From Mycolicibacterium rutilum (GTDB taxonomy: Bacteria; Actinomycetota; Actinomycetes; Mycobacteriales; Mycobacteriaceae), in the NCBI RefSeq assembly GCF_900108565.1, contig NZ_LT629971.1, forward strand, positions 2,976,001-3,040,000: a DNA stretch of 64,000 nucleotides. The letters run 5' to 3'. Position numbers and translations under genes: made by a program. Shown in pieces: positions 48,005 to 57,879 of this stretch (its first letter is position 1; the number at the start of each line of letters is the position of its first letter). Below the pieces are notes generated by a model. The model was not told the origin of the DNA and did not search any database. It saw nothing but the letters and a program-made list of their open reading frames with translations.

Positions 48005-48832
48005 ATGGACCCACACGACGTTTCGGCGGCGCCGATCCGCGGCGTCGTCGGACGCGCCACCAGCGCATCGAAGTTCGACCTGCAGCGGTGGACGCCCTCG
48101 GGCGGGTCGGCGACGTACGTGGACAACTTCTGGTCGGTGCGATGGGATCTGCGGGGCGCAGACCCGCACCGCAGCACGGTGATCACGTTCCCCTCGGTGC
48201 ATCTCACCCGCGAGTGGGGCGACGGCGGCTCACGCCACGGCGCGCCGCTGCCGAACACCCTGGTGCACGGCGTGGTCGAGCGGGTTTTCCACACGACGAT
48301 CGACGGCGTGGGCGCCGTGGTGGGCGCCAGATTCCGGCCCGGCGGCTTCACCGCGTGCTTCGGCCGCGACGCGTCGACGCTGACCGGTCGGGTGCTTCCG
48401 GCAGACGATGAGCTCATCGGTGCCGCAATCGAATTCGACGACGACATCGAATCGGCCGCCGCGACCCTCGATGACCTCATCGCCGCGCACCGCCCGCAGC
48501 AGGACCCGACGTACACCGCGCTGACCGCGCTGGTCGACCGGATCCGTGACGACGAGCGGCTGCAGAGGGTGGAACAGGTGATGCAGCTGTCCCCGTGGAG
48601 CACGCGCACCACGCAGCGCGTCTTTCGCCGCTACGTCGGCGTACCGGTCAAATGGGTGCTGTGCCGGTACCGGCTGCAGCAGGCGGCGCTGGACATCGAA
48701 ACCGCGCCCGACATCGACTTCGCCGACCTCGCAGTCCGCCTCGGCTGGTACGACCAGGCGCATTTCATCAACGACTTCCGCGCGATGCTCGGGGAAACTC
48801 CCGGCGAATACGCAGCCAGATACCGGCCCTGA
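48005..48832 (+). CDS. AraC-family transcriptional regulator
   Basis: This 275-residue regulator starts at ATG 48005. The N-terminal domain is of the DUF6597 (AraC-associated) type (YVDNFWSVRWDLRGADPHRS). The C-terminal AraC double HTH spans residues 180-275 (LSPWSTRTTQRVFRRYVGVP then DQAHFINDFRAMLGETPGEY). Effector and target are unknown. It ends 17 nt before the amidase and could be cotranscribed with it. Confidence 0.85.
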   Translation: MDPHDVSAAPIRGVVGRATSASKFDLQRWTPSGGSATYVDNFWSVRWDLRGADPHRSTVITFPSVHLTREWGDGGSRHGAPLPNTLVHGVVERVFHTTIDGVGAVVGARFRPGGFTACFGRDASTLTGRVLPADDELIGAAIEFDDDIESAAATLDDLIAAHRPQQDPTYTALTALVDRIRDDERLQRVEQVMQLSPWSTRTTQRVFRRYVGVPVKWVLCRYRLQQAALDIETAPDIDFADLAVRLGWYDQAHFINDFRAMLGETPGEYAARYRP

Positions 48833-48849
48833 GCCGATACGCTGCGGCC

Positions 48850-50229
48850 GTGGACACCTGCGAGCTCGCGTTCGCCGGCGCCGCCGAGCAGGCGCGCCGA
48901 CTCGCTGCGGGCGCGATCACGGCGCCGGATCTGCTCGAGTTGTATCTGGACCGCATCGCACGTCTCGACCCGCTGTTGCACGCGTACCGCGTCGTCGTCG
49001 CCGAGAGCGCCCGCCGTGAGGCCGCCGCCGCGCAGTCCCGGATCGACGCCGGTGAGCGGCTGCCGCTGCTCGGCGTGCCGATCGCGATCAAGGACAACGT
49101 CGACGTCGCCGGCGAGACGACCACATACGGCAGTTCTGCGCACGGCCCGGCGCCGGAGCGCGACGCCGAAGTGGTCCAACGTCTCCGGCAGGCCGGTGCG
49201 GTCGTGATCGGCAAGACCACCGTCCCGGAGATGCTGCTGTGGCCGTTCACGGAAACCATCACGTTCGGGGCGACACGTAACCCGTGGAACGTCGACTTCG
49301 CGCCGGGCGGTAGCAGCGGCGGAAGCGGTGCGGCGGTGGCCGCGGGGCTGGCGCCGATCGCGTTGGGATCCGACGGCATGGGATCGATCCGGATCCCGGC
49401 CACCTGGTGTGGTTTGTTCGGCCTCAAACCGCAACGTGACCGGGTGCCGATGGCGCCGCACGACGACGCCTGGAACGGGCTGAGCGTCAACGGGCCGATC
49501 ACGCGGACGGTGGAGGACGCCGGCCTGTTCCTGGAGGCGGTGACGGGGGAGTCCGGGTTCGTCGATGCAGCCAAGAACGAACCGCGGCGCCTGCGAATCG
49601 CGTTGAGCGACAAGCTCCCTCCGCTGCTGATGGCACGGCTCGGCCGGGTGCAGCGAACCGCACTGGACGAGGCGGGCAGGCTGCTGCGCGATCTCGGCCA
49701 CGACGTGGTCGTCCGCGATCCCGACTACCCGACGTCGGTGATGTTCGACCAGGCGCTGCCGCGGTACTTCAGAGGGTGCTATGACGACGTTCAGACGCTC
49801 GCGCATCCCGAACGCCTCGAAGCCCGCACGCGCAGCTTCGCACGGGTCGGCAAGATGATTTCTGATCGCCGGATGACGGCGATCCGTGCGGCGGAAAGCG
49901 TGACGGCCGAACGCATTCAGGCCATCTTCGATGACGTGGACGTCGTGGTGACACCGGGCACGGCCCGCGGCCCTTCGCGCATCGGCGGATATCAGCGCCG
50001 CGGGATGCTGTCGACGCTGCTCTCGGTGGCCTCGCGCGTCCCGTATCAGGCGCTGATCAACGTGACCGGGCAACCGGCCGCGGTCGTGCCGTGGGGATTC
50101 GACGGCAACGGGGTGCCGACGTCCGTGCAGTTGATCGGCAGGCCCTCCGATGAGGCGACGCTGCTGTCGCTGGCCGGTCAGATCGAGAAGGTCAGGCCGT
50201 GGGCGCACCGGCGCCCGCCGGTGTCCTGA
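48850..50229 (+). CDS. amiB2: Amidase-signature enzyme AmiB2-type
   Basis: GTG 48850 gives 459 residues, against 462 for Rv1263; the upstream frame overlaps the AraC gene and is rejected. The amidase signature Lys-Ser-Ser triad is present: Lys81 in IAIKDNVD, cis-Ser155 in PGGSSGGSGAAV, and Ser179 in GSDGMGSIRIPA. The usual GSDGGGS has Met in place of the middle Gly, which could alter the oxyanion area or substrate range. The enzyme hydrolyses amides; the natural substrate is unknown. Confidence 0.9.
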   Translation: MDTCELAFAGAAEQARRLAAGAITAPDLLELYLDRIARLDPLLHAYRVVVAESARREAAAAQSRIDAGERLPLLGVPIAIKDNVDVAGETTTYGSSAHGPAPERDAEVVQRLRQAGAVVIGKTTVPEMLLWPFTETITFGATRNPWNVDFAPGGSSGGSGAAVAAGLAPIALGSDGMGSIRIPATWCGLFGLKPQRDRVPMAPHDDAWNGLSVNGPITRTVEDAGLFLEAVTGESGFVDAAKNEPRRLRIALSDKLPPLLMARLGRVQRTALDEAGRLLRDLGHDVVVRDPDYPTSVMFDQALPRYFRGCYDDVQTLAHPERLEARTRSFARVGKMISDRRMTAIRAAESVTAERIQAIFDDVDVVVTPGTARGPSRIGGYQRRGMLSTLLSVASRVPYQALINVTGQPAAVVPWGFDGNGVPTSVQLIGRPSDEATLLSLAGQIEKVRPWAHRRPPVS

Positions 50230-50233
50230 ACCG

Positions 50234-50728
50234 TCAGGGGCCCAGCGCTTCGCGCCACACCGCGAGCTTGTCGAGGTAGGGCATCGTTTGCGCCGGACTG
50301 GTGGACGGAAGCCGCCGATACGGCAGATTCGGTGCAGAAGCGACGAGACGGGAGAAGTTCCTCTCGGCCGCCGCACCGTTGAACACCACCTTCGCGATGC
50401 TCGGGTGTGCGGCGAAGAAGCCCTCGAAGTCGTTGGGCACCATGCTGTTCGGCTCCACCGCCGAATCGAGGCTGCCTTCGCGCCGGCAGGACCGCAGCAC
50501 GTCCCACACTGCGATGCCGTGCCCGGTCACCGCCGCGCACCGCTCGAGGTACGGCGCGTCGGCGGCGAACCCGAATATCTCGCCGGCGATCCGCCAGAAA
50601 GCGTTGCGGGGGTTTCCGTAGTACTGCTGGGAGGCCAGCGACATCACGCTGGGCATATTGCCGAGGATCAACGTGTGCGGCCGAACGCCCACGATCGGCG
50701 GCAGTCCGTGCAGCACCGACGAACCCAT
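50234..50728 (-). CDS. DNA-deoxyinosine (hypoxanthine) glycosylase, UDG family 6
   Basis: ATG 50728 gives 164 residues. The family marks are [20 protein letters not shown], then [15 protein letters not shown] at residues 30-55 and the C-terminal [19 protein letters not shown]. Family 6 enzymes excise hypoxanthine produced by adenine deamination. It adds a second glycosylase to the UdgB gene 10 kb away. It is convergent with amiB2 and divergent from the adenylyl cyclase (34 nt between start codons). Confidence 0.85.
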   Translation of the reverse strand: MGSSVLHGLPPIVGVRPHTLILGNMPSVMSLASQQYYGNPRNAFWRIAGEIFGFAADAPYLERCAAVTGHGIAVWDVLRSCRREGSLDSAVEPNSMVPNDFEGFFAAHPSIAKVVFNGAAAERNFSRLVASAPNLPYRRLPSTSPAQTMPYLDKLAVWREALGP

Positions 50729-50750
50729 GATGCGACTATCCCACGCGGTA

Positions 50751-50763
50751 TACGTTGGGCCGA
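50751..50763 (+). promoter_or_regulatory. Candidate leaderless promoter of the adenylyl cyclase gene
   Basis: TACGTT at 50751-50756 (TANNNT type) is 7 nt before the ATG at 50763 and no ribosome-binding site is present, so transcription may start on the start codon. Confidence 0.35.
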
Positions 50764-51890
50764 TGGCCGACGACCCAGCCGACGACCTCGACATCGAGCA
50801 GTCGGGGTTGCTCGACGGGCTGGACGGCGAGGCGCGCGCCCAACGCGCAGCACTGATCCGTTGGCTGCTCGACAAGGGCATCACCGTCGACCAGATCCGC
50901 AACGCCTTCCTGCCCATGCTGCTCGGCGCCCGGCAGGCCCTCGGCGACGACGGCGTATACGTGTCGGCCCGCGAAACCAGCGAGAAGATCGGGATGGATC
51001 TCGGCCTGCTGCAACGCGTCCAGCGGGCGATGGGCCTGCCCGCCGTCGAGGATCCCGATGCCGCGGTCTACCTGCGTGCCGACGCCGAGGTCGCCACCTT
51101 CAGCCAGCAGTTCCTCGAATTCGGCATCGAACCCGAACAGCTCGTGCAGATCACGCGTGTGCTGACCGAGGGGTTGTCGAAGGCTGCGGAAGTCATGCGC
51201 TACGCGGCGCTGGCGACGGTGTTCAACCCGGGCGCGTCGGAACTCGAGATCGCCAGGAACGCCGAGGCACTCGTGCACGCTGCGTCCCCGATGCTCGGGC
51301 CGATGATCCAGGAGATGCTTCGCCTGCAGTTGCGGCACCTGATGGAGACCGAGGCGATCACCGCGTCCGAACGCGCCGACGGGCAGCGCCTGCCCGGCGC
51401 CCGACTGGTCACGATCGCGTTCGCCGACCTCGTCGGCTTCACCCGACTGGGTGAAGCGGTCCCGCCCGAGGATCTGGAGCGGCTGGCTCAGCGGTTGTCC
51501 GACCTCGCGTACGAGGTGTCGGTTCCGCCGGTCCGGTTCGTCAAGACCATCGGTGACGAGGTGATGCTGGTCAGCCCCGATCCGGTCCCGCTGCTGGACG
51601 CCGTGCTGCGGCTGGTCGAGCAGACCAACGACGACGAGGACTTCCCGCAGTTGCGGGTCGGGGTGGCGACGGGAATGGCGGTCAGCCGCACCGGAGACTG
51701 GTTCGGCAGTTCGGTCAACCTCGCCAGCCGCGTCACCGGGGCGGCCCGGCCCGGATCGGTTCTGGTGCCGGAGTCGACGCGAGAAGCCGTCGACGACGAG
51801 CGGTTCGCGTTCTCCTTCGCCGGCGCGCGCCGCCTCAAGAACATCAAGTCCGAGGTGAAGCTGTTCAGGGTCCGCCACGCCGACGGCTGA
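50763..51890 (+). CDS. Class III adenylyl cyclase, Rv1264-like
   Basis: This 375-residue cytosolic cyclase makes cAMP. The N-terminal 190 residues are a helical autoinhibitory domain as in the pH-sensing Rv1264 (397 residues). The C-terminal catalytic domain has the two metal-binding Asp in FADLVGFT (about Asp222) and KTIGDEVM (about Asp265), and the transition-state Asn and Arg in [10 protein letters not shown] (about 319 and 323). The Lys before the second Asp fits adenine specificity. It probably acts as a homodimer. The gene is divergent from the inosine glycosylase. Confidence 0.93.
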   Translation: MADDPADDLDIEQSGLLDGLDGEARAQRAALIRWLLDKGITVDQIRNAFLPMLLGARQALGDDGVYVSARETSEKIGMDLGLLQRVQRAMGLPAVEDPDAAVYLRADAEVATFSQQFLEFGIEPEQLVQITRVLTEGLSKAAEVMRYAALATVFNPGASELEIARNAEALVHAASPMLGPMIQEMLRLQLRHLMETEAITASERADGQRLPGARLVTIAFADLVGFTRLGEAVPPEDLERLAQRLSDLAYEVSVPPVRFVKTIGDEVMLVSPDPVPLLDAVLRLVEQTNDDEDFPQLRVGVATGMAVSRTGDWFGSSVNLASRVTGAARPGSVLVPESTREAVDDERFAFSFAGARRLKNIKSEVKLFRVRHADG

Positions 51891-51904
51891 ATTACCCTTC
51901 ACCC

Positions 51905-52315
51905 ATGAGCCGGGTCGTGAAGGTCGTGTGGGTCGGGCTGCTCGCCGGGTGGGCCGCGCTGCTGGGTGCGGGATCCGCGCATGCGCAGCCGCTGCCGCCG
52001 GCGTGCGGGTACACCTTGTCACCGCCGCAGGTGGTGCACACCGACGGGGTCGGCCGGGTCACGGCGACGGTGTCGTTCGGCGACTGTTTCGGTCCGTTCC
52101 GGCCCGCGATGAGTGTCGCCTGCGTGTACCTGGCCGGGCCCAGCTCGCAGGGACAGTGCACGCAGGCCCGCGGGCCGGGAGCCGCGCAGGTGTTCTTCGA
52201 GCCGTATCAGCCTGGCGCCACCTATATCTCGAGCGGGCGGGGCTGCGGCAAGGTGTTCGAGGACGCCCTGGAGCCCAACTGCCAGATGCTCGGTCCGATC
52301 AACGCGACGCTGTAG
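51905..52315 (+). CDS. Small secreted Cys-rich protein
   Basis: This 136-residue exported protein starts 15 nt after the cyclase gene. A signal peptide ends at AHA-Q (residue 27/28). The mature part has six Cys (34, 61, 73, 85, 114, 126), probably three disulfides, and ends in NATL. No family was recognised. It overlaps the convergent copper ATPase gene by 17 nt. Confidence 0.7.
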   Translation: MSRVVKVVWVGLLAGWAALLGAGSAHAQPLPPACGYTLSPPQVVHTDGVGRVTATVSFGDCFGPFRPAMSVACVYLAGPSSQGQCTQARGPGAAQVFFEPYQPGATYISSGRGCGKVFEDALEPNCQMLGPINATL

Positions 52316-54521
52316 CCGAGAAGCGGCGCAGCCGAAGGCTGTTGCTCACCACGAAGACCGAGCTGAACGCCATCGCGGCGCCGGCGATCATCGGGTTGAG
52401 CAGTCCGGCGGCGGCCAGCGGCAGTGCGGCGACGTTGTAGGCGAACGCCCAGAACAGATTGCCCTTGATCGTCGACAATGTCCTGCGTGACAGGCGGATC
52501 GCGTCGGGCACCGCGTTGAGGTCGTCGCGCACCAACGTGACGTCGCTGGCTTCGATCGCCACGTCGGTGCCGCTGCCCATCGCCAGACCGAGGTCCGCCT
52601 GCGCCAGCGCCGCGGCGTCGTTGACGCCGTCGCCGACCATCGCCACCACCTTGCCGTCGGCCTGCAGACGCTTGACCGCGTCGACCTTGTCCTGCGGCAG
52701 CACCTCGGCCACCACGTCGTCGATGCCCACCTGCCCCGCGATGGTGCGTGCCGCCGCCTCGTTGTCGCCGGTGACCATCACCGGGCTCAGCCCGAGCGCG
52801 CGCAGGCGGGCGACGGCCTGCGCCGATGTCGGTTTGACGGTGTCGGACACCACCAGGACACCGCGGACCTCGTCATCCCAGCCGACCGCGACCGCTGTCC
52901 GGCCCTCCGACTCAGCTTGACGCAGTGCGCCTTCCAGTTGTTCGGGGAAGTCGTAGCCGGACAACAGCCGCCGGCGCCCGACAACGACCTCGCGGCCGTC
53001 GACGACGCCGCGCACACCGAGACCGCGTTCGTTGACGAAGTCCTCGACGACGGGCAGCTCGCCGACCTTGTCGCGGGCGCCCTGCACGATGGCCCGCGCG
53101 ATCGGATGCTCCGACCCGTCCTCGACGGCGCCGGCGGCCCGCAGCACGTCGGCGGCTTCCGTACCGCCGGCGGTTACGACATCGACGAGCGTCATCGTGC
53201 CGGTGGTGATCGTGCCGGTCTTGTCCAACACGATGGTGTCGACGCGCCGGGTCGACTCCAGCACCTCGGGGCCCTTGATGAGGATGCCCAGCTGGGCGCC
53301 CCGGCCCGTGCCGACCATCAGCGCGGTCGGGGTCGCCAGCCCGAGCGCGCACGGGCACGCGATGATCAGAACCGCGACCGCCGCGGTGAACGCAGCGGCC
53401 ACGGAACCCCCTGTGCCCAGCCAGAATCCGAGGGTGGCCACCGCGAGCGCGATCACGATCGGCACGAACACACCGGAGATCCGGTCGGCGAGGCGCTGCG
53501 CGGGCGCCTTGCCGTTCTGGGCTTCGGCGACGAGGCGCGCCATCTGGGCGATCTGGGTGTCGCTGCCGACGCGGTGGGCGCGCACGACGAGCCGCCCGTC
53601 GACGTTGACTGTCGCTCCGACCACCGCGTCTCCGGGTTCGACATCCACGGGCACGGGCTCGCCGGTCAGCATCGACGCGTCGACCGCGGATCGGCCGTCG
53701 ACGACGACGCCGTCGGTGGCGATCTTCTCGCCGGGCCGGACCACGAACTCGTCGCCGACCACGAGCTGGTCGATCGGAATCCGTTGCTCGACACCGTCTC
53801 TGCGGACCATCACATCGCGAGCACCGAGTTCCAGCAGTGCTCGCAGCGCGGCGCCGGCGCGTCGTTTGGACCGCGCCTCGAAGTAGCGCCCGGCGAGGAT
53901 GAACGTCGTCACCCCCGCGGCCACCTCGAAGTAGACGCTGCCCGAACCGTCGGTGCGCGACAGCGTCAACGAGAACGGATGCGTCATCCCGGGTGTGCCG
54001 GCGGTGCCCCAGAACAGCGCGTACACCGACCAACCCAGCGCCGCCAGCGTGCCCATCGAGATCAGCGTGTCCATCGTGGTGCTGCCGTGGCGCAGGTTCG
54101 TGAACGCGGCGCGGTGGAACGGCCAAGCGCCCCACACCACGACCGGTGCCGCCAGCGTCAGCGACAGCCACTGCCAGTTGGTGAACTGCAGCGCGGGGAT
54201 CATCGCCATCGCGATCACCGGGACCGTCAACGCCAGCGAGACGAGCAGCCGCTGCCGCAGCGCCGCGGTGGGATCCGTTGTGGCGTCGTACTCTTCGGAG
54301 GTTACGGTGACGGGCAGGTGGGCCTCGTAACCCGCGTCGTGCACCGTGGCCACCAGTGCCTCGGGGGTCACGCCGTCGCCGTACTCCACGCGGGCCTTCT
54401 CGGTGGCGAAGTTGACCGTCGCGGTGACCCCGTCGATCTTGTTGAGCTTGCGTTCGATCCGGTTCGCGCACGAGGCGCACGTCATACCGTCGATCGACAG
54501 CTCGATGGTGTCAGTGGCCAT
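52299..54521 (-). CDS. Copper-translocating P1B-type ATPase
   Basis: ATG 54521, with GGAG upstream, gives 740 residues; the longer frame to 54554 has no such site. The N-terminal HMA domain has GMTCASC (Cys15 and Cys18). A membrane part follows, with CPC ([19 protein letters not shown]), then the phosphorylation loop DKTGTIT, SEHP and [19 protein letters not shown] and the CXXC HMA domain indicate Cu+ (or Ag+) export, of the CtpV/CtpB group. It is the third gene of an operon with an HMA chaperone and a His-rich secreted protein. Confidence 0.93.
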   Translation of the reverse strand: MATDTIELSIDGMTCASCANRIERKLNKIDGVTATVNFATEKARVEYGDGVTPEALVATVHDAGYEAHLPVTVTSEEYDATTDPTAALRQRLLVSLALTVPVIAMAMIPALQFTNWQWLSLTLAAPVVVWGAWPFHRAAFTNLRHGSTTMDTLISMGTLAALGWSVYALFWGTAGTPGMTHPFSLTLSRTDGSGSVYFEVAAGVTTFILAGRYFEARSKRRAGAALRALLELGARDVMVRRDGVEQRIPIDQLVVGDEFVVRPGEKIATDGVVVDGRSAVDASMLTGEPVPVDVEPGDAVVGATVNVDGRLVVRAHRVGSDTQIAQMARLVAEAQNGKAPAQRLADRISGVFVPIVIALAVATLGFWLGTGGSVAAAFTAAVAVLIIACPCALGLATPTALMVGTGRGAQLGILIKGPEVLESTRRVDTIVLDKTGTITTGTMTLVDVVTAGGTEAADVLRAAGAVEDGSEHPIARAIVQGARDKVGELPVVEDFVNERGLGVRGVVDGREVVVGRRRLLSGYDFPEQLEGALRQAESEGRTAVAVGWDDEVRGVLVVSDTVKPTSAQAVARLRALGLSPVMVTGDNEAAARTIAGQVGIDDVVAEVLPQDKVDAVKRLQADGKVVAMVGDGVNDAAALAQADLGLAMGSGTDVAIEASDVTLVRDDLNAVPDAIRLSRRTLSTIKGNLFWAFAYNVAALPLAAAGLLNPMIAGAAMAFSSVFVVSNSLRLRRFSATASR

Positions 54522-55410
54522 GTCCGTCTCCGTGCGCGTCTTGGGTGGGCCCATCTTGGTCGGGCGCCGCCGAGCCCGGAACGGTCACCGTGAAGGCGGC
54601 GGTGCGGACCGTGTCGCGGTGCTGAAAGTCCAGGAACAGCCGGTAGTCCCCGGCGCTGGGGAAGGCGGTGCGGAATTGGATCGCGGGGCCGCTGCGCTCG
54701 GCCATCGGGTGCACGTGCAGATAGCCGAGGTCGGCGGCGCGGATCGCGACGAGATGCCCGTAGGCGCCGAGGTAGGGCTGCAGGTCCTCGACCGGGGCGC
54801 CGTCGCGTTCGACAGACAGGGTCAACGTCGACGCAGTGCCGGCGGGCGCGGTACCGCTGAGCGTCACCGAGTAGTCGTCGACTTCGGACACGACGGCCGG
54901 CGCGGGCAACGGCTGCGGCCGGTAGTCGCCGGCGACGTGCACGTTGGCGCCCAGCGTCACCGCGGGTCCGCCCGCCGGCACGAAATCGGCGTACACGCGG
55001 TAGTCGCCGGCGCGGCGGAAATCGACCGGGACCCGCCAGGTGCCCTGCTCGTCGAGGACCGGGTGCAGGTGCTGGAACACCGCCAGGTCGTTGCTGACCA
55101 CGATCAGGTGCAGCAGCTTTTCGTGCGTCTCCGCGAAGCGGGTGACCGGCGCACCGTCGGCGCCGAGGATCCGGAACCGGAACGGCGCATTGTCCCGGGC
55201 ACGCTGCAGCGGCTGTGCGAGGTCCAGCGTGTAGCCGTCCTCGGTCACCTGCAGGCCGCCCGGTTGCTCGGCGGCGGACGCATCGTGCGCAGCGGTCGAA
55301 TGCCCCGCCGCGTCGCCGTCCGGGCCGAACGCGCGGCCGACCCACACGGACACCGCGAAGACCGCCGCCAGCGCGGCGACGAACGCGGTGATCCGGCTGC
55401 CGGTGTTCAT
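54511..55410 (-). CDS. Membrane-anchored His-rich copper-associated protein
   Basis: This 299-residue protein has an N-terminal hydrophobic segment ([18 protein letters not shown]) that anchors or exports it. The body is beta-rich with paired motifs [20 protein letters not shown] and [19 protein letters not shown], each carrying His residues suited to metal binding. The C-terminus is His/Asp/Gly-rich (DAHGDGHGH). It overlaps the ATPase gene by 11 nt and the chaperone gene by one base, so it probably binds copper outside the membrane next to the pump. The function is inferred from operon and residues. Confidence 0.8.
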   Translation of the reverse strand: MNTGSRITAFVAALAAVFAVSVWVGRAFGPDGDAAGHSTAAHDASAAEQPGGLQVTEDGYTLDLAQPLQRARDNAPFRFRILGADGAPVTRFAETHEKLLHLIVVSNDLAVFQHLHPVLDEQGTWRVPVDFRRAGDYRVYADFVPAGGPAVTLGANVHVAGDYRPQPLPAPAVVSEVDDYSVTLSGTAPAGTASTLTLSVERDGAPVEDLQPYLGAYGHLVAIRAADLGYLHVHPMAERSGPAIQFRTAFPSAGDYRLFLDFQHRDTVRTAAFTVTVPGSAAPDQDGPTQDAHGDGHGH

Positions 55411-55619
55411 CAGCCGGCCAAGCGGTAGCCCGCTTCTTCCACGGCGTTCTGGATGGCGCCGGTTTCGACCGGGGCCACACTGTCAATGGTCACCATGCCG
55501 GACGCGACGTCGACGTCGACCGCGGTCACGCCGCTGATCTCGCCGATCTCCTCGCGTACTGAGGCGGCGCAGTGGCCGCAGGTCATTCCGGTGACGGTGA
55601 CGGTCGTGGTGGTGGTCAT
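55410..55619 (-). CDS. CopZ-like HMA copper chaperone
   Basis: This 69-residue cytosolic HMA domain has the metal-binding GMTCGHCAASVREEI loop near residue 11 and a normal ferredoxin-like length. It would carry Cu+ to the ATPase. It is the first gene of the three-gene operon, directly behind a palindromic CsoR/RicR-type operator, and its stop overlaps the next start (TGATG). Confidence 0.93.
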   Translation of the reverse strand: MTTTTTVTVTGMTCGHCAASVREEIGEISGVTAVDVDVASGMVTIDSVAPVETGAIQNAVEEAGYRLAG

Positions 55620-55635
55620 GCAGCCCAGCGTACAG

Positions 55636-55652
55636 ATACCCCCTAGGGGTAT
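55636..55652. promoter_or_regulatory. CsoR/RicR-type copper operator
   Basis: ATACCCCCTAGGGGTAT is a near-perfect palindrome of the kind bound by CsoR-family copper repressors. It lies 16 nt upstream of the chaperone start, where it would overlap the promoter. Cu+ binding should release the repressor and induce the operon; no csoR gene is in the window, so the regulator acts in trans. Confidence 0.75.
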
Positions 55653-55667
55653 TCAAGCGGGGTCGGG

Positions 55668-56264
55668 TCAGACCTTGCGGGCCGCCCCGACGAACAGCGC
55701 GCCGCCGGCACGGTGCTCCAGTGTGCCCGTGCCGTGCAGACCGTGGCGGCCCAGCTCGGCGGCGAACTCGTCGGCCTCGAACCGGTTCTCCCGCGGGTGG
55801 TCGGTGAGGGCCCGAAACGCCCACCATTCCAAGGCGTGCCGCGTAATCTCCTCGAACAGCAGCAGGCCGCCCGGCCGCAGCACCCGCGCGATCTCGCCGA
55901 TGGCGCCCTGCCAGTCGGGCACATGGTGGATGATCCCGAAGTCGACCACCGCGTCGACCGATGCCGCCGGCTGAGAGATCGCGTTGACGTCGCCGACCGA
56001 CAGCGACACCGGGCGTCCGTGCAGCCGCTTGCGGGCCAACTCGACCATCGAGTCGTCGAGATCGAACGCCGTCACCTGCTGCGCGCCGAGCCGGTCGAGG
56101 ATCACTTCAGCGCCCACCCCGCGGCCGCAGCCGATCTCGAGGACATGTTGACCGGCCAGATCGCCGCCGGCCAGGCGGCGGAACCACGCGGCCTCCCGCC
56201 TGTGCTGGTGTGCGGCGCGCAACGGATTGTTCATCATCGCGCGCTCGACTGAGTTGAGTTTCAT
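55668..56264 (-). CDS. Class I SAM-dependent methyltransferase
   Basis: ATG 56264 gives 198 residues. Motif I is HVLEIGCGRGVGAEVIL at about residues 41-57, and motif II/III are around VTAFDLDDSMVELARKRL and IGEIARVLRPGGLLLFEEI. This Methyltransf_11 type covers many substrates (lipids, quinones, small molecules), none inferable here. It lies upstream of the copper operon on the same strand but behind that operon's own operator, and is divergent from dtd. Confidence 0.83.
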   Translation of the reverse strand: MKLNSVERAMMNNPLRAAHQHRREAAWFRRLAGGDLAGQHVLEIGCGRGVGAEVILDRLGAQQVTAFDLDDSMVELARKRLHGRPVSLSVGDVNAISQPAASVDAVVDFGIIHHVPDWQGAIGEIARVLRPGGLLLFEEITRHALEWWAFRALTDHPRENRFEADEFAAELGRHGLHGTGTLEHRAGGALFVGAARKV

Positions 56265-56347
56265 GGCATCGAACGGTACCCCGGTAGGGTATCCGCCGAC
56301 AGGGCTACGTCCGGGCGGTCCGCGCCGACGTGGCAGCATCTGCGGGC

Positions 56348-56779
56348 ATGCGTGTTCTCGCCCAACGGGTGACCTCGGCGGCCGTCACGGTGGACGGCGC
56401 GATCGTCGGCGCCATCCGTCCCGACGGCCAGGGCCTGCTCGCGCTCGTCGGCGTCACCCACGACGACGACCCCGCCAAGGCGCAGCGGATGGCCGAAAAG
56501 CTCTGGCAGCTCAGGATTCTCGACGACGAGAAGTCCGCATCGGATGTGTCGGCGCCGATCCTGGTGGTCAGCCAGTTCACGCTCTACGCCAACACCGCCA
56601 AAGGCCGCAGGCCGGCCTGGAACGCCGCCGCGCCGCGCGCCGTCGCCGAGCCGCTGGTGACCGCGTTCGCCGAGGCCCTGCGCGGTCTGGGCGCGCACGT
56701 GGAGACCGGGGTGTTCGGCGCGGACATGGAGGTCGAGCTCGTCAACGACGGTCCGGTGACCGTCCTGCTCGAGCTCTGA
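56348..56779 (+). CDS. dtd: D-aminoacyl-tRNA deacylase
   Basis: ATG 56348 gives 143 residues. The conserved active-site motifs are [18 protein letters not shown] and the C-terminal [18 protein letters not shown] with the Gly-cisPro-type ending. Dtd removes D-amino acids and glycine mischarged on tRNA. In M. tuberculosis dtd is elsewhere (Rv1897c), so its place here differs. It is convergent with the AIM24 gene. Confidence 0.93.
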   Translation: MRVLAQRVTSAAVTVDGAIVGAIRPDGQGLLALVGVTHDDDPAKAQRMAEKLWQLRILDDEKSASDVSAPILVVSQFTLYANTAKGRRPAWNAAAPRAVAEPLVTAFAEALRGLGAHVETGVFGADMEVELVNDGPVTVLLEL

Positions 56780-57640
56780 TCACTGCGTCGCGACCGGCGG
56801 GGCGCCCTCGGAGGGTTGGACGATCACGAACCCCGGCCCGTAGAACGACACCTGCACCGCCTCCCCGGATCCGCGACCGATCAGCGCGCCGGCCTTGAAG
56901 CTCGTCTTGAGCTGGGTCTGCAGGTTCGCCGACCAGGCCACGACCGCGTTGGTGTCGGCGAATGTGGGCGCCTCGGCGGCGTTGAGCACGACCGGCGGTC
57001 CGTCAGTGGTCAGCGCCACCCAGCCGGTACCGCGCAGCGTGGTGTTGAACAGCCCGCCGGTGGCGATGCTGCCGCCCTTCACCCGCTCGATGTTCCAGTC
57101 CAGGCTCTGAGAGAACGCCAGCACGTTCTTGCCGCTGATCGACAACCCGGAGTTGGTCAGTTGCAGGAGGTGCACGTCGTAGGCGCGGTCGGCGAGGAAG
57201 ACGTCGCCCTGGCCCTGACACCGCATCAGTGGGAGACCCTCGCCCGTCAGCGCCTTCTTGAGGAACTTCGACGCACCCCCGCCCTCGAATGCGAAGTCGA
57301 CGTTGCCCTGGTAGGCCACCATCGAGCCTTGCCGGGCCATGAACGGTTCGCCGAGGCGCACGCGCAACAGCTTGGTGTTCTGATTCGCGATCGCCCTGGC
57401 TTCCTTCTCGCTGAACCGGCCGTCGACCAGATCACCGGTGATGCCGGCGAAACCGTCACCGGCCGGTTGCGGTTGGGCCTGGTGTGGCGGTGGCCCGGAC
57501 TGCGGCAGAGCGGTCAGCGGCGCGCGGCCCATCTGCCCTTGGTGTGACACCTGATCCGTCCACTGCGTGCCGTCCCACCAGCGGTACTCGTAGCGGCCCT
57601 CGGGGTCGGGTCGCCAGCTTCCGTCGTTCGGTGCTGTCAT
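56780..57640 (-). CDS. AIM24-family protein with DUF2510 head
   Basis: ATG 57640 gives 286 residues. Residues 5-30 are a DUF2510-type WW-like motif (RYEYRWWDGTQWTDQV). A Pro/Gln linker follows, and residues 75-275 form the AIM24/TerD-like beta-barrel (LLRVRLGEPFMARQGSMVAY, then NVDFAFEGGGASKFLKKALT). AIM24 proteins are linked to membrane or mitochondrial integrity in yeast; in bacteria the function is unknown. A GGAGG is only 2 nt before ATG, unusually close. Confidence 0.82.
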   Translation of the reverse strand: MTAPNDGSWRPDPEGRYEYRWWDGTQWTDQVSHQGQMGRAPLTALPQSGPPPHQAQPQPAGDGFAGITGDLVDGRFSEKEARAIANQNTKLLRVRLGEPFMARQGSMVAYQGNVDFAFEGGGASKFLKKALTGEGLPLMRCQGQGDVFLADRAYDVHLLQLTNSGLSISGKNVLAFSQSLDWNIERVKGGSIATGGLFNTTLRGTGWVALTTDGPPVVLNAAEAPTFADTNAVVAWSANLQTQLKTSFKAGALIGRGSGEAVQVSFYGPGFVIVQPSEGAPPVATQ

Positions 57641-57678
57641 GGCCTCCAAAGTAGGTCACGAACTGGCATTCTTGGGCC

Positions 57679-57879
57679 ATGGCAAAGGAAATCGACCGGG
57701 TGCGCGCCCAGAGCGCCTTCGCGGTTCTCAAACAGCATCCGGGCATGGTGCTCTTCGTCGCCTCACCGGCACTGATCGCGATCGGCTTGGTGTGGTGGTT
57801 GGTCAGCCCGACGCTGGCGGTGCTGTTGCTGATCGGCGCGGTGCTGGCCGGCGGGGCGATGCTGTTGGTCCGCCGCTAG
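57679..57879 (+). CDS. Small membrane protein, 66 residues
   Basis: This small protein starts at ATG 57679, divergent from the AIM24 gene (38 nt). It has a charged head (MAKEIDRVRAQ) and two hydrophobic segments (GMVLFVASPALIAIGLVWWL and TLAVLLLIGAVLAGGAMLL). No family recognised. It overlaps the stop of the convergent SnoaL-like gene by 4 nt. Confidence 0.65.
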   Translation: MAKEIDRVRAQSAFAVLKQHPGMVLFVASPALIAIGLVWWLVSPTLAVLLLIGAVLAGGAMLLVRR

